Assembly: GCA_963717945.1 (NCBI GenBank)
Contig: CAVQXT010000007.1
Span: 868,001 to 932,000 of the forward strand
Reading direction: 5' to 3'
Source of the DNA: FEN-299 sp963717945
GTDB lineage: Bacteria; Acidobacteriota; Vicinamibacteria; Vicinamibacterales; Fen-181
DNA length: 64,000 nucleotides
Part shown: positions 32,913-41,797 of the stretch, one piece after another
Position numbering within the stretch: the stretch's first letter is position 1
Layout: every line of letters begins with the position of its first letter
The notes under the pieces: model-generated
Seen by the model: the letters and a program-made list of their open reading frames with translations, nothing else
Databases searched by the model: none
Told to the model about the DNA's origin: nothing
Program-made: the position numbers and the translations under genes

Positions 32913-34766
32913 ATGGCCGACACAGGGTCCGCTGACAGGGGCGCCGGGACGGTCGACGGCGACGGCCGCCGGCTGACGCTCGCCGAGCAGGAACTGGTCA
33001 ACAGCCTCGGATGGCTGATGTCGATGCGGTGGGTGGCCGGCGTCGGGGTCGTGCTGGCCGCGCTGGTGGCGTCCAGGATCCTGAAGCTGCCGGTCCCCGC
33101 CGTCTCGCTCGTCGCCGTCGGGCTCTTCATCCTCGTCTACAACGTCGGCCTGCGCTGGTGGCTCGGGCAGTTCGGCCGCACGCTGCCCGACTCGCCGCTC
33201 GGCTACGCGCGCTTCGCCCGCGCGCAGATCGACCTCGACTGGCTGGCGATGACCGCCCTGACCTCGCTCTCGGGCGGCATCGAGAGCCCGGTCATCATCT
33301 TCTTCCTCTTCCACATCTCGATCTCGGCGCTGCTCCTCCCGCACGCCAAGGCCTACCTGCAGGTGGCGCTGGCGCCGGCGCTGGTCGCGCTGGTCACCGC
33401 CCTCGAATACACCGGCGTCATCCCGCACGTGTCGCTCTACGGGACCTCGCGCCACCGCGACCCGATCTTCATCGCCAGCGTGCTGTCCTTCTTCACGGCG
33501 GCGTGCTTCATGCTCGCGTACTTCTGCGTGGCGATCTCGGTGCGGCTGCGGCGCCGCGAGAAGGAGATCGGCGGGCTGTACGAGAGCGTGCGGGACGCCA
33601 CGGCGTCGCTCGACCTGCAGACGGTCCTCAGCCGGCTGGTGGAGTCGGCCACGCGGGTGCTCGACTGCAAGGGCGCCGCCATCCGCCTCCTCGACCCGGC
33701 GCGCAGGCAGGTGGCCTTCGCCGCCACCTACGGCTTGAGCGACGAGTACCTGGAGCGGGTGCCGCAGGAGTTCACCCGGTCCCGCCTCGACCAGGCCACG
33801 CTCGCCGGCGAGCCCCTGTTTGTCGACGCCACCGAGGACCCCCGCGTCTGGAACCGGAACAGGGTCCGGGAGGAAGGGATCGAGTCGATGCTGTCGGTGC
33901 CGCTCGCGGGGAAGGGCGGGCCGCTCGGCGTGCTGCGCGCGTACGGCGGAGAAGGGCACAAGTTCAGCGACGAGGACGCCGCCTTCCTGGAGCTGGTCGC
34001 GGCCCACGGCGTCGTCGCCATCGAGAACGCGCAGGCCTACCGGATGCTCGAGGAGATGGACCGCGAGAAGTCGCGGTTCGTGCGCACGGCGACCCACGAG
34101 CTGCGGGCGCCGATCGACGTGACCGAGAGCCTGCTGACCGCGCTCGCCAGCGGCTACGTCGGATCGCTCCCGCCCGAGCACGTCGCCCTCGTCAACCGGG
34201 CGCTCAAGCGCGTCCGGGCGCTCAAGTCGCTCGTCAACGACCTGCTGGACCTCGCGGCGGGCAAGGCGCTGGCCCAGCCGACCGAGCGGCGCCGCGTCCC
34301 GCTCGGCGCCCTGGTGACCGAGGTCTGCGAACCCCTGCAGGCGCGGGCCGCCGCCAAGGGGATCGCGCTCTCGACCGCCCTGCCCGCCGAGCCGCTCGAC
34401 GTGCTGGCCGACCCGGCCGACCTCGACCGGATCGTCACCAACCTGGTCGGCAACGCGGTGAAGTACACCGTGGCGGGAAGTGTCACCGTGTCGCTCGCGG
34501 CGGACGGGGCCTTCGCCAGGCTCACCGTGGCCGACACCGGGATCGGGATCCCCGCCGAGAGCATCCCGAAGCTGTTCCAGGAGTTCTATCGCGCGAAGAA
34601 CGCGAAGGCCCTGGACGAGGCGGGGACGGGGCTCGGGCTGACGATCGTCAGGGACCTGGTGGACCGGTACGGCGGGCGGGTCAGCGTCGAGAGCCGCGAA
34701 GGGGAGGGGACCAGCTTCACGGTCATGCTGCCTTTGGCTCCCGCTGCGGGCGCGACGCAGGCCTGA
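32913..34766 (+). CDS. Membrane sensor histidine kinase with GAF domain
   Basis: A 617-residue kinase. About six membrane helices span residues 30-215, a GAF domain residues 235-380 (SATRVLDCKGAAIRLLDPAR), the phospho-acceptor His is in RTATHELRAPIDVTES, the N box is TNLVGNAVKYT and the G boxes are DTGIGIP and GTGLGLTI. The signal is unknown. It starts 27 nt after the M20 gene. The next gene on the strand, 299 nt away, encodes a receiver-only regulator in the hydrogenase operon, a possible partner. Its stop codon lies inside an R1 repeat. Confidence 0.9.
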   Translation: MADTGSADRGAGTVDGDGRRLTLAEQELVNSLGWLMSMRWVAGVGVVLAALVASRILKLPVPAVSLVAVGLFILVYNVGLRWWLGQFGRTLPDSPLGYARFARAQIDLDWLAMTALTSLSGGIESPVIIFFLFHISISALLLPHAKAYLQVALAPALVALVTALEYTGVIPHVSLYGTSRHRDPIFIASVLSFFTAACFMLAYFCVAISVRLRRREKEIGGLYESVRDATASLDLQTVLSRLVESATRVLDCKGAAIRLLDPARRQVAFAATYGLSDEYLERVPQEFTRSRLDQATLAGEPLFVDATEDPRVWNRNRVREEGIESMLSVPLAGKGGPLGVLRAYGGEGHKFSDEDAAFLELVAAHGVVAIENAQAYRMLEEMDREKSRFVRTATHELRAPIDVTESLLTALASGYVGSLPPEHVALVNRALKRVRALKSLVNDLLDLAAGKALAQPTERRRVPLGALVTEVCEPLQARAAAKGIALSTALPAEPLDVLADPADLDRIVTNLVGNAVKYTVAGSVTVSLAADGAFARLTVADTGIGIPAESIPKLFQEFYRAKNAKALDEAGTGLGLTIVRDLVDRYGGRVSVESREGEGTSFTVMLPLAPAAGATQA

Positions 34767-34848
34767 AGGCCTGCGCTATCTGCAGATCTCCGCTATCTGC
34801 GATTCTCTGTGTCTTTCCAGATAGCGCAGGGCTTCAGCCCTGCGCCAC
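34755..34848. repeat. REP-like palindrome pair (family R1, type copy)
   Basis: GCAGGCCTGAAGGCCTGCGC TATCT, a short spacer, then AGATAGCGCAGGGCTTCAGC CCTGCGCC. Each arm is a palindrome, and the two arms are inverted copies of each other with compensating base changes. The same paired element occurs at 43491-43588, 55444-55540 and 58130-58206; single arms are at 7544-7603, 22209-22239 and 26609-26640. No REP-associated transposase gene is in the window. Confidence 0.85.
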
Positions 34849-34870
34849 ACGGGCCATCAGCCCATATCGG

Positions 34871-34900
34871 TTGCTTCCCAGCCCCCGTAACAGATAGAAT
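34871..34900 (+). promoter_or_regulatory. Promoter of the RR-hydCBA operon
   Basis: TTGCTT at 34871-34876, an 18-nt spacer, TAGAAT at 34895-34900. The expected start near 34907 falls on the first of two Rex-type operators. Confidence 0.6.
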
Positions 34901-34906
34901 TGTCAG

Positions 34907-34946
34907 CTGTGATGCGCGGCACAGCCGCTTGTGCCGAACGTCACAA
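34907..34946. promoter_or_regulatory. Two tandem Rex-type operators before the hydrogenase-1 operon
   Basis: CTGTG-N8-CACAG at 34907-34924 and TTGTG-N8-CACAA at 34929-34946. The second matches the Rex half-sites exactly. They cover the predicted transcription start, so binding would block transcription. Rex is encoded at 62450-63097. Confidence 0.65.
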
Positions 34947-35065
34947 GCCCGCCAGTCGCCTCCACGTCGGCGTCGCGTACCCGCCGATTGCCAGCGGTCA
35001 CGTCTTCCCGCGCCGGGAGAGTGCGCCCCGGCCTGCCGATTCCGCTCTGAGAGAGGGACCATCGT

Positions 35066-35446
35066 ATGGCCAAGATTCTGATCGTGGACGACGACCCGGA
35101 CATCACCTTCACGACATCGCTCTTCCTCAAGAAGGCGCAGCACGAGGTGCTGACGGCGGCCAGCCGCGCCGAGGGCATGCAGGCCATCGAGGAGGGCAAC
35201 CCGGACCTCATCATCCTCGACGTCATGATGGAACAGGCCGACGACGGGATTGCCATGGCGCAGGAGCTGCGCCGGCAGGGGTGCGAGACGCCGATCCTGA
35301 TGCTGACGAGCGTGGGCCGGGTGACCGGCTTCAAGTACGACGAGGACCAGGAGCTGGTGCCGGTCAACGCCTTCTTCGAGAAGCCGATCCAGCCGGACCT
35401 GCTCATCGGGAAGGTCAACGAGTTGCTGGCGCTGGCCACCAAGTGA
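35066..35446 (+). CDS. Receiver-only response regulator, first gene of the hydrogenase-1 operon
   Basis: A 126-residue single receiver domain: acidic pocket VDDDPD, phospho-acceptor Asp in LIILDVMMEQADDG (about residue 52), Thr/Ser in MLTSVGRV, and Lys in FFEKPIQPD. No output domain is present, so it must act through a protein partner. It lies 13 nt before hydC and is evidently cotranscribed with hydCBA. The receiver encoded after the H2-sensor kinase (55576-55974) is a related stand-alone receiver, suggesting a phosphorelay connected with hydrogen; that link is inference. Confidence 0.9.
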   Translation: MAKILIVDDDPDITFTTSLFLKKAQHEVLTAASRAEGMQAIEEGNPDLIILDVMMEQADDGIAMAQELRRQGCETPILMLTSVGRVTGFKYDEDQELVPVNAFFEKPIQPDLLIGKVNELLALATK

Positions 35447-35459
35447 CAGGGGGACGACG

Positions 35460-35966
35460 ATGCTAGTAGGGCAACAGCAACGACTGCAGGAGGACATCCG
35501 CGAGATCGTCGCGCAGCACGGGCGGGACCGCAGCGCGCTCATCCCGGTGCTGCAGGACCTGCAAAAGAGGCACACGACGGTGTCCGATTTCGCGATGCAG
35601 GTGGTGGCCGACGAGCTGGGCATCCATCCCGCCGAGGTCTACGGCGTCACCACGTTCTACGCCTTCCTGCGCCAGCCGGCGCGGGGGCGCTTCGTCTTCA
35701 GGCTGTGCCGGACGATCTCCTGCGAGCTCGGCGGCAAGTCGCGCGTCGCGCGCCAGCTCGAGAACGACCTGGGCATCGCCTTCGGCGAGACGACCGGGGA
35801 CGGGCGCTTCGGCCTCGAGTGGGCCAGCTGCCTCGGCATGTGCGACCAGGGGCCGGCGCTGCTCGTCAACGACCGCGTCTACACGCGCGTGACGCCCGAG
35901 CAGGTGCACCAGATCATCGACGAGTGCAAGAGCACCTTCGGCGCGCACGCGCGCCAGCACTCCTAG
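35460..35966 (+). CDS. hydC: NAD-linked [FeFe]-hydrogenase 1, HydC (NuoE-like) subunit
   Basis: A 168-residue thioredoxin-fold [2Fe-2S] subunit. Cluster ligands are seen in FRLCRTISCELGG and WASCLGMCDQGPALLVND, the NuoE pattern. The helical N-terminal part (LIPVLQDLQKRHTTVSDFAM, AEVYGVTTFYAFLRQPARGR) is normal for the family. It relays electrons between the flavoprotein HydB and HydA. Spacing to hydB is 17 nt. Confidence 0.92.
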   Translation: MLVGQQQRLQEDIREIVAQHGRDRSALIPVLQDLQKRHTTVSDFAMQVVADELGIHPAEVYGVTTFYAFLRQPARGRFVFRLCRTISCELGGKSRVARQLENDLGIAFGETTGDGRFGLEWASCLGMCDQGPALLVNDRVYTRVTPEQVHQIIDECKSTFGAHARQHS

Positions 35967-35983
35967 GCGAAGGGCAGGATGTG

Positions 35984-37186
35984 ATGATTCAGGCCAACAG
36001 CAAGAAGACGCCGTTCACCTTCGACAGCATCGAGCCCGAGTCGGGCCTCCGGGCGGCGCTCGGCATGAGCCGCGCCGACATCATCGGCGAGGTCAGCGCG
36101 TGCAACCTGCGCGGCCGCGGCGGCGCCGGTTTCCCGACCGGCACCAAGTGGAACCTCGCGGCGGCCGCCAGGGTCAAGCCCGGCGGCGCCAAGTACGTCG
36201 TCTGCAACGCGGACGAGGGCGAGCCGGGCACGTTCAAGGACCGGGTGCTGCTCGCCGAGCACGCCGACATGGTGTTCGAGGGGATGACGATCGGCGCGCG
36301 GGCGATCGGCGCGGCGCACGGGATCCTCTACCTCAGGAGCGAGTACGTCTACCTCAGGCCCCACCTCGAAAGCGTGCTGGCGCGGCGGCGGAGCGAGAAC
36401 CTGCTGGGCCAGGACGTCGGCGGCGTCGCCGGATTCGCGTTCGACATTCATATCCACATGGGCGCCGGCGCCTATGTGTGCGGCGAGGAAACGGCACTCA
36501 TCGAATCGCTCGAGGGTTACCGCGGCGAGCCGCGCAACCGGCCGCCGTTCCCGGTCGACACCGGCTTCCAGGGCCAGCCGACCGTCGTCAACAACGTGGA
36601 GACGTTTGCCTGGGTGGTCTGCATCCTGAGCCGGAGCGCGAGCTGGTTCAAGGCGATCGGCACCAAGACGTCCACCGGCTACAAGCTGCTGAGCGTGTCG
36701 GGCGACTGCCGGGAGCCGGGCGTCTACGAGGTGCCGCTCGGCATCACCGTCGCCGAGCTGCTCGCGAAGGTGGGCGGCGAGGGCGCGAAGGCGGTGCAGA
36801 TCGGCGGGGCGTCGGGTCACTGCGTGCCAGGCTCGGAATTCGGCCGGAAGATCGCGTTCGAGGACGCCTCGACCGGCGGCTCGATCATCGTCTTCGGGCC
36901 GGGACGCGACATGCTCGCCGTCGCGCGCAACTTCATGGAGTTCTTCGTCGAGGAATCGTGCGGCCAGTGCACCCCGTGCCGGGCCGGCAACACGAAACTG
37001 CTCGGGGGCGTCGAGATGCTGGAGCGCGGCGAGTGCTCGATGAGCTACCTCCAGGAACTCCTCGCGCTCGGCGAGACGATGCAGCTCGCCTCCAAGTGCG
37101 GGCTCGGGCAGTCGAGCCCGAACGCGTTCATCTCGATCGTGAAGCACTTCAAGGACGAGATCATGGGCCGCACGCTGGCCATCTGA
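35984..37186 (+). CDS. hydB: NAD-linked [FeFe]-hydrogenase 1, HydB (NuoF-like) flavoprotein, short form
   Basis: Binds NAD(H) and FMN. RGRGGAGFPTGTKWNLAA is the NAD-binding glycine-rich segment, VVCNADEGEPGTFKDRVLL and GAYVCGEETALIESLEGYRG form the FMN site, and ESCGQCTPCRAGN with the later SKCGLGQSS bind a [4Fe-4S] cluster. The 400-residue protein is a bare NuoF: it has neither the N-terminal [2Fe-2S] domain nor the C-terminal two-cluster ferredoxin domain that the second HydB (59953-61971) carries. ATG 35984 is used because upstream in-frame codons lie inside hydC. Confidence 0.92.
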   Translation: MIQANSKKTPFTFDSIEPESGLRAALGMSRADIIGEVSACNLRGRGGAGFPTGTKWNLAAAARVKPGGAKYVVCNADEGEPGTFKDRVLLAEHADMVFEGMTIGARAIGAAHGILYLRSEYVYLRPHLESVLARRRSENLLGQDVGGVAGFAFDIHIHMGAGAYVCGEETALIESLEGYRGEPRNRPPFPVDTGFQGQPTVVNNVETFAWVVCILSRSASWFKAIGTKTSTGYKLLSVSGDCREPGVYEVPLGITVAELLAKVGGEGAKAVQIGGASGHCVPGSEFGRKIAFEDASTGGSIIVFGPGRDMLAVARNFMEFFVEESCGQCTPCRAGNTKLLGGVEMLERGECSMSYLQELLALGETMQLASKCGLGQSSPNAFISIVKHFKDEIMGRTLAI

Positions 37187-37201
37187 GGCGGAGAACGAAC
37201 C

Positions 37202-39139
37202 ATGAGCGCTGATATCAAACAGGAACCCGGTTGCTCGCGTGCGCCCGTCAGCCAGAAACCCCAGAAGGCCGCGCCGAGCGGCGGCGACGCCGTCGGCTAC
37301 ATCGGCGGTCTGGTGTCGCTCACCATCGACGGCAAGGACCACAAGGTGCCGCTCGGCACGACAGTGCTCGACGCCGCCCGGCAGCTCGGCATCCGCATCC
37401 CGACGCTCTGCCACCACCCGGACCTCTGCGTGGCCGGCGTGTGCCGGGTCTGCGTGGTCGAGGTCGAGAACCAGCGGACGCTGCAGGCGGCGTGCGCCTT
37501 CCCGGTGACGGCGCCGATCAAGGTCCACACGCACACGCCGAAGGTGCGCCAGGCGCGCCGCCACGTGATCGACCTGCTGCTCTCCACGCACTACGGCGAG
37601 TGCTACAGCTGCAAGCGCAACAACAACTGCGAGCTGCAGTCGCTGGCGAAGGAATACGGCGTCGACTTCTACCGCTTCGGCCACGTGACCCAGTCCCGCT
37701 TCCCGGTGGACCGATCCAGCTACTCGGTCGTGCGGGACATGGACAAGTGCATCCTCTGCCGGCGGTGCGTCCGCACCTGCATCGACGTGCAGGAGGTGGG
37801 CACGCTCGAGGCGGTCGGGCGCAGCGACCAGACGCGGATCTCGACCTACCTCGACAAGCCGCTCGGCGAGGTGGTGTGCATCAACTGTGGGCAGTGCATC
37901 AACCGCTGCCCGACGGGCGCCCTGCACGCCAACGACGCGTCCGACGAGGTCTGGCGCGCGATCGACGACCCGAAGAAGCACGTGGTCATCCAGACCGCGC
38001 CCAGCCCGCGGGCCGGGATCGGCGAGTGCTTCGGCCTCGAGCCGGGCACGCCGATGACCTACCAGATGAACTCCGCGCTCAGGCTGTGCGGCTTCGACAA
38101 GGTGTTCGACACCAACTTCACGGCCGACCTGACGATCCTCGAAGAGGGGACCGAGCTGCTGCTCAGGCTGCAGAAGGCGCTCGTGAAGAAGGAGCCGGTG
38201 GCGCTGCCGCAGTTCACCAGCTGCTCGCCCGGGTGGGTGAAGTACCTCGAGCACTTCTATCCCGATTACATCCCGAACCTGTCGTCGGCCAAGAGCCCGC
38301 AACAGATGTTCGGCGCGGTCATCAAGACTTACTACGCGAAGCTGAACGGCATCGACCCGAAGGACATCGTCACCGTGGCGCTGATGCCGTGCTCGGCGAA
38401 GAAGTTCGAGTGCAACCGGCCGGAGATGGACGCGAGCGGCTTCAAGGACGTCGACTACGGCCTGACGACGCGCGAGATGGCGCAGATGATCAAGGAGGCC
38501 GGGATCAACCTGCCCGACATGCCGAAGAGCGGCTTCGACGACCCGTTCGGCGACGCGACCGGCTCGGGCGTGATCTTCGGCGCAACCGGGGGCGTGATGG
38601 AAGCCGCGCTCAGAACGGTCCTCGAGCTGGTGACCGGCCAGAAGGTCGAGAACCTGTTCGAGAACGCGAACATCGTCCCCGTCCGGGGGTTCGACGGCGT
38701 GAAGTACGTGGAGCTGCCGGTGCCGGCCGTGGCGCCGGAGGTGGCGCCGATCCTGAAGGCGCTCATCCCGAGCTGGGACTTCCTGAAGGGGGCCACGCTG
38801 AAGGTGGCCGTCGCCCACGGGACCGCCAACGCCAAGAAGGTGATGGAGAACATCAAGGCCGGCGGCGAGTTCGCCCAGTGCCACTTCATCGAGTTCATGG
38901 GGTGCCCGGGCGGCTGCATCGGCGGCGGCGGCCAGCCGATCCCGACCTCGCCCGAGATCCGGAAGGCCCGCGCGAAGGCCATTTACAGCGAGGACGCCGC
39001 GAGCGAGGTCCGGAAGTCGCACGAGAACCCGGCGGTGCTGAGGCTCTACAGCGAGTTCCTGACCGACGGGCCGTGCGGCCACCTGTCGCACCAGTTGCTG
39101 CACACCCACTACACGGCGAGGGGGAAGTTCATCGGGTAG
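37202..39139 (+). CDS. hydA: [FeFe]-hydrogenase 1 catalytic subunit HydA
   Basis: Reduces protons or oxidises H2 at the H-cluster. In order along 645 residues: [2Fe-2S] domain (IPTLCHHPDLCVAGVCRVCV, AACAF), His-Cys3 cluster (HYGECYSCKRNNNC), two [4Fe-4S] clusters (DKCILCRRCVRTC; CINCGQCINRCPTGA), then the H-cluster domain. L1 reads FTSCSPGWVKY (residues 338-348), L2 MPCSAKKFE and L3 FMGCPGGCIGGGGQP. L1 has Ser where the second Cys of TSCCPxW is usual. The modular N-terminus fits the soluble NAD-linked trimeric type. Start follows hydB by 15 nt. Confidence 0.95.
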   Translation: MSADIKQEPGCSRAPVSQKPQKAAPSGGDAVGYIGGLVSLTIDGKDHKVPLGTTVLDAARQLGIRIPTLCHHPDLCVAGVCRVCVVEVENQRTLQAACAFPVTAPIKVHTHTPKVRQARRHVIDLLLSTHYGECYSCKRNNNCELQSLAKEYGVDFYRFGHVTQSRFPVDRSSYSVVRDMDKCILCRRCVRTCIDVQEVGTLEAVGRSDQTRISTYLDKPLGEVVCINCGQCINRCPTGALHANDASDEVWRAIDDPKKHVVIQTAPSPRAGIGECFGLEPGTPMTYQMNSALRLCGFDKVFDTNFTADLTILEEGTELLLRLQKALVKKEPVALPQFTSCSPGWVKYLEHFYPDYIPNLSSAKSPQQMFGAVIKTYYAKLNGIDPKDIVTVALMPCSAKKFECNRPEMDASGFKDVDYGLTTREMAQMIKEAGINLPDMPKSGFDDPFGDATGSGVIFGATGGVMEAALRTVLELVTGQKVENLFENANIVPVRGFDGVKYVELPVPAVAPEVAPILKALIPSWDFLKGATLKVAVAHGTANAKKVMENIKAGGEFAQCHFIEFMGCPGGCIGGGGQPIPTSPEIRKARAKAIYSEDAASEVRKSHENPAVLRLYSEFLTDGPCGHLSHQLLHTHYTARGKFIG

Positions 39140-39141
39140 GG

Positions 39142-39276
39142 ATGAGGGACGAGGGACGAGGGACGAGGGATCGAGGGATCGTGGATCGTGGATCGGGGAT
39201 CGGAGATCGGAGATCGGGGATCGGGGATCGGGGATCGGGGATCGGGGATCGGAGATCGGAGATCGGGGATCAAGGG
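39142..39276. repeat. GGGATCGG / GGGACGAG tandem array (family R5)
   Basis: A 7-8 base unit, first as GGGACGA, then as GGGATCG and GAGATCG, repeated about 17 times directly after the hydA stop. A smaller R5 array is at 22046-22100. Confidence 0.85.
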
Positions 39277-39310
39277 CCGGTCGCCGTCCCGCAATCGCGC
39301 TGTCACGATG

Positions 39311-39341
39311 AAGGGCGGGCCCGGGGGCCCGCCCTTTTTTT
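39311..39341 (+). terminator. Rho-independent terminator of the hydrogenase-1 operon
   Basis: GC-only stem AAGGGCGGG / CCCGCCCTT followed by seven T (39335-39341), 172 nt after the hydA stop and beyond the R5 array. The stem lacks a T run on the reverse strand, so it acts in the plus direction. Confidence 0.88.
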
Positions 39342-39350
39342 ATGTCCGTA

Positions 39351-39376
39351 CGTAGGGCGACCCTTTAGGGTTGCCG
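39351..39376. repeat. R6-type palindrome
   Basis: GTAGGGCGACCCTTTAGGGTTGCC, a short copy of the GTAGGGGCGACC family. Confidence 0.55.
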
Positions 39377-39420
39377 AGGGACAACGGCCGGACACCGCCG
39401 AGAGCCGAAAGCCGTGTGCG

Positions 39421-41409
39421 TCAGCGAACCGTGAACCGCAACTCGCGGCTGGCCGTCGCGCCGCCGGCCGAGGCGGACACGGTCAGCAGATGCTCGCCCG
39501 GCTTCAACCGGTCGAGCGGCAGCTCGATCGGGTAGTCGGCCGCCCCGTCCGCCGTGAAGCGGCTGCCCTCCAGCACGTCCCTCCTTGAGAAGACCGGCGC
39601 CCCCGCGCCGTCGAGGATCGACACCGCGACGTTGACCGCGCCGGCCGCCGCCCCGCCCGGCCTGTAGACGCGGAGGAAGGCCGTCACCTGCCGGTCGCGC
39701 TCGAAGTCGCGCGCGGTGGTGGGCGTGTGCGGCAGGAGCGTCGCCAGGCCGTCCTTCGGCGCCGCCATCGGTCCCTCGGTCACCGACACGGTGACGCCGG
39801 AAAGCGACAGCCTGGGTTTCGCGAAATCGGGCACGTCGAGGTCGTAGAAGATGCTCCCGGCCTTGGACTGGAGGCTGCTCTGGGCCGCCGCCCGCAATTG
39901 GTAGCGGCCGGGCGGCAGGTCGAGACGGGCAAGCAGCTCGTATCCGGCCGTCGGGGAGAGAGACGGGCGCAGCGCGATGCGCGCCGAAAGGCGCTGGGAG
40001 CCCTTCTGATCCCCCTTGGGGTCGTAGGCGTCCACCCTCAGCGTGACGTTCTCGACGACGCGGTCGCTCCCCGGCGGCACCGGCTCGCGGAGCCCGACGA
40101 CAATCGCCACGGCCGCCTTCTTCGAGCCGGGGACCGCGAACGGCGCGGCCGCCATCTGCATCGCCACGTCCCCCTTGGGCACGAGCGACGCGAGCGCGGT
40201 CATCAAGGGAAGAGGCTTGGGCGGCGTCTTCTTCGACGGGCTGGCGGCCAGCGGCTCGAGATACCCCGTTCGGGTACGCACCGTCAGGCTCCTGTCGCGG
40301 ACCTTGACCTCGACCTTGTGGAACCGCCCCTCCTGGCGCGTGTTCGGCGACACGTAGCCGATCAGGTAGTAGGAACTGTTTTCCTTGAAGATCTGATCGA
40401 TCTCGGGGCGCGGGTCGTTGGTGTCGACGACGGGGAAGCCGCCGGTGTTGGTGGCCAGCGCGCGGAGAAAGTCCTGCTTGTAGGAGTTGGCCCCCGGCCA
40501 CAGCCCCGCCGGGTCGATAGGGTAGATGTTTACGTTGGCGCGCTGGGCGGACACGATCAGGTCCCGGATGGTGAGGTAGACGTTTCGGAGCGTCCCCGCC
40601 GTGTCGTCGCCGTCCGAGAGGCTCTGCCGGACCTGGATCTCCTCAACGTTCATCGGGATCCCTTCGCTGACGAGCACCAGCGCCTTCCTCCGGTTCGGCA
40701 GCTCGCCGAGATTGTCGGCGAGGGTCTTGAGCAGGTTCGTCAGTTGCTCGTACGCGAAGCGCCGCCTGAACGCGATCGAGCCCGGCGCCTCCTGGAGCAT
40801 GCCCGGGACGCTCGCCGGATCGGCCAGTCCGAGTCTGGCGGGGAGACCGCCGTGATACTTCTCGATGGCGCGGTGCAGCCGCGCCCGGTCGGTCGTGAAA
40901 TCCTGCCCGTTGTCCTGAGACATCGGGAAGACGACGGCCGCGAGATCGCGGGGACCGAGACTGTCGACCAGGACGCCGGCAATCCGCCTCGCGTCCTGGA
41001 TCGCGGCCGGACGCTGAGGCTCGATCTTCGCCTCGAGCGCATCGTCCATCACGATCGTGAGGATCCGACGGTCGTTGAGATCGTCGTTGCGCCGGACGTC
41101 CGGGGCCACCTCGCTGACCCACGGCGCCGAGGCCGTCACCACGGTGTCCGGCAGATCGACGGCGCTGAAGGTCTGGATCTCGACCGGGAGGCCGTCTTCG
41201 GTCACGAGGAAATCGGCGGCGTTCAGGCCGCGCACCGGTTGGCGCGCCCGATCGAGCACGGAGATGTCGAGCGTGATGAGATCGACGCCGGCGCGGAACT
41301 TCAGCGGCGGCTGGGCGGTCTGGCCTTGCTGCGCGCCAACGCCCGCCGGGCCCCGAGCGGCCAGCGACAAGGCGACGAGGATGAGGATTCGCCATGAGGC
41401 ACGCGCCAT
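39421..41409 (-). CDS. Secreted VWFA-related domain protein (second copy)
   Basis: A 662-residue exported protein of the same acidobacterial family as 9302-11359. The signal peptide (residues 1-26) ends GVGAQQ. The opening segment is FRAGVDLITLDISVLDRARQ, then LNAADFLVTEDGLPVEIQTF. The VWA part includes ILTIVMDDALEAKIEPQRPA and KALVLVSEGIPMNVEEIQV, with YYLIGYVSPNTRQEGRFHKV. The C-terminal third is beta-rich (LRVDAYDPKGD; RYQLRAAAQSS). Sequence identity to the first copy is low outside these blocks, so this is an old paralogue and not a recent duplication. Confidence 0.83.
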   Translation of the reverse strand: MARASWRILILVALSLAARGPAGVGAQQGQTAQPPLKFRAGVDLITLDISVLDRARQPVRGLNAADFLVTEDGLPVEIQTFSAVDLPDTVVTASAPWVSEVAPDVRRNDDLNDRRILTIVMDDALEAKIEPQRPAAIQDARRIAGVLVDSLGPRDLAAVVFPMSQDNGQDFTTDRARLHRAIEKYHGGLPARLGLADPASVPGMLQEAPGSIAFRRRFAYEQLTNLLKTLADNLGELPNRRKALVLVSEGIPMNVEEIQVRQSLSDGDDTAGTLRNVYLTIRDLIVSAQRANVNIYPIDPAGLWPGANSYKQDFLRALATNTGGFPVVDTNDPRPEIDQIFKENSSYYLIGYVSPNTRQEGRFHKVEVKVRDRSLTVRTRTGYLEPLAASPSKKTPPKPLPLMTALASLVPKGDVAMQMAAAPFAVPGSKKAAVAIVVGLREPVPPGSDRVVENVTLRVDAYDPKGDQKGSQRLSARIALRPSLSPTAGYELLARLDLPPGRYQLRAAAQSSLQSKAGSIFYDLDVPDFAKPRLSLSGVTVSVTEGPMAAPKDGLATLLPHTPTTARDFERDRQVTAFLRVYRPGGAAAGAVNVAVSILDGAGAPVFSRRDVLEGSRFTADGAADYPIELPLDRLKPGEHLLTVSASAGGATASRELRFTVR

Positions 41410-41689
41410 GGCAGCGCACTATAGCACCCCGAAGCCGTAATCACTCCCGGACTGATTAGCCTCGGCGTAAGGCGTTTGGTGGCTGATTGGTCTGATTGGT
41501 GGCTGAGCTTGACGCGCTTCACCAAGGAGCGTAGGTTGTCCTTACCCGAGTCTGCGAGGCCGAGAGCGGGCTGGGGCCGGACCCGCTGGGTCCCGTCCCC
41601 GCAAGTCACCTAGGCGCTGCGGCTGCGGCACGCACGCCGGTCGCGTCGGCGGCAGGTTCGAGGGGAGGACGCTTGTTGAACAAACTCTG
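41410..41689. other. Intergenic region without gene, upstream of the structured leader
   Basis: About 280 nt with GC-rich self-complementary segments (for example GGCCGGACCCGCTGGGTCCC around 41575). No open frame with a ribosome binding site, no tRNA and none of the repeat families are seen. It may be the 5' part of the RNA described next. Confidence 0.4.
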
Positions 41690-41750
41690 CTGAAAGGAGG
41701 GACGAAGGTCTCGCGGGTCGAGTGGCCCGCCCGAAGAGTCCAGCTTTCAG
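41690..41750 (+). ncRNA. Candidate structured leader RNA before the ammonia-lyase gene
   Basis: Three nested helices: CTGAAAG (41690-41696) with CTTTCAG (41744-41750), GGAC (41700-41703) with GTCC (41738-41741), and GCGGG (41713-41717) with CCCGC (41726-41730). A ribosome binding site and short ORF follow directly. I cannot match it to a known riboswitch. Confidence 0.4.
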
Positions 41751-41761
41751 AGGAGGTGGCA

Positions 41762-41797
41762 GTGCAGACTGACAATCAACCGCCGGGTGTTTTTTAG
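41762..41797 (+). CDS. Possible 11-codon leader peptide
   Basis: GTG start with AGGAGG at 41751-41756 (5 nt spacing), encoding MQTDNQPPGVF and a stop. The stop lies in a run of six T at the foot of an 11-bp inverted repeat (41796-41806 with 41830-41840). It has no His codons, so it is not an obvious histidine attenuator. The strong ribosome binding site is the main support. Confidence 0.4.
   Translation: MQTDNQPPGVF

Noticed and set aside
31191..34181. Long reverse open frame of about 1000 codons
   Set aside because: Shadow of the M20 hydrolase and histidine kinase genes, both with clear catalytic motifs.
35963..39109. Long reverse open frame opposite hydBA
   Set aside because: Shadow of hydB and hydA, whose motifs are unambiguous.
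39142..39276. Possible CRISPR array or origin iterons
   Set aside because: Units of 7-8 bases without spacers; no dnaA or rep gene is nearby.
41651..41680. tRNA gene suggested by GGTTCGA
   Set aside because: No acceptor stem, anticodon arm or paired T stem could be formed around it.
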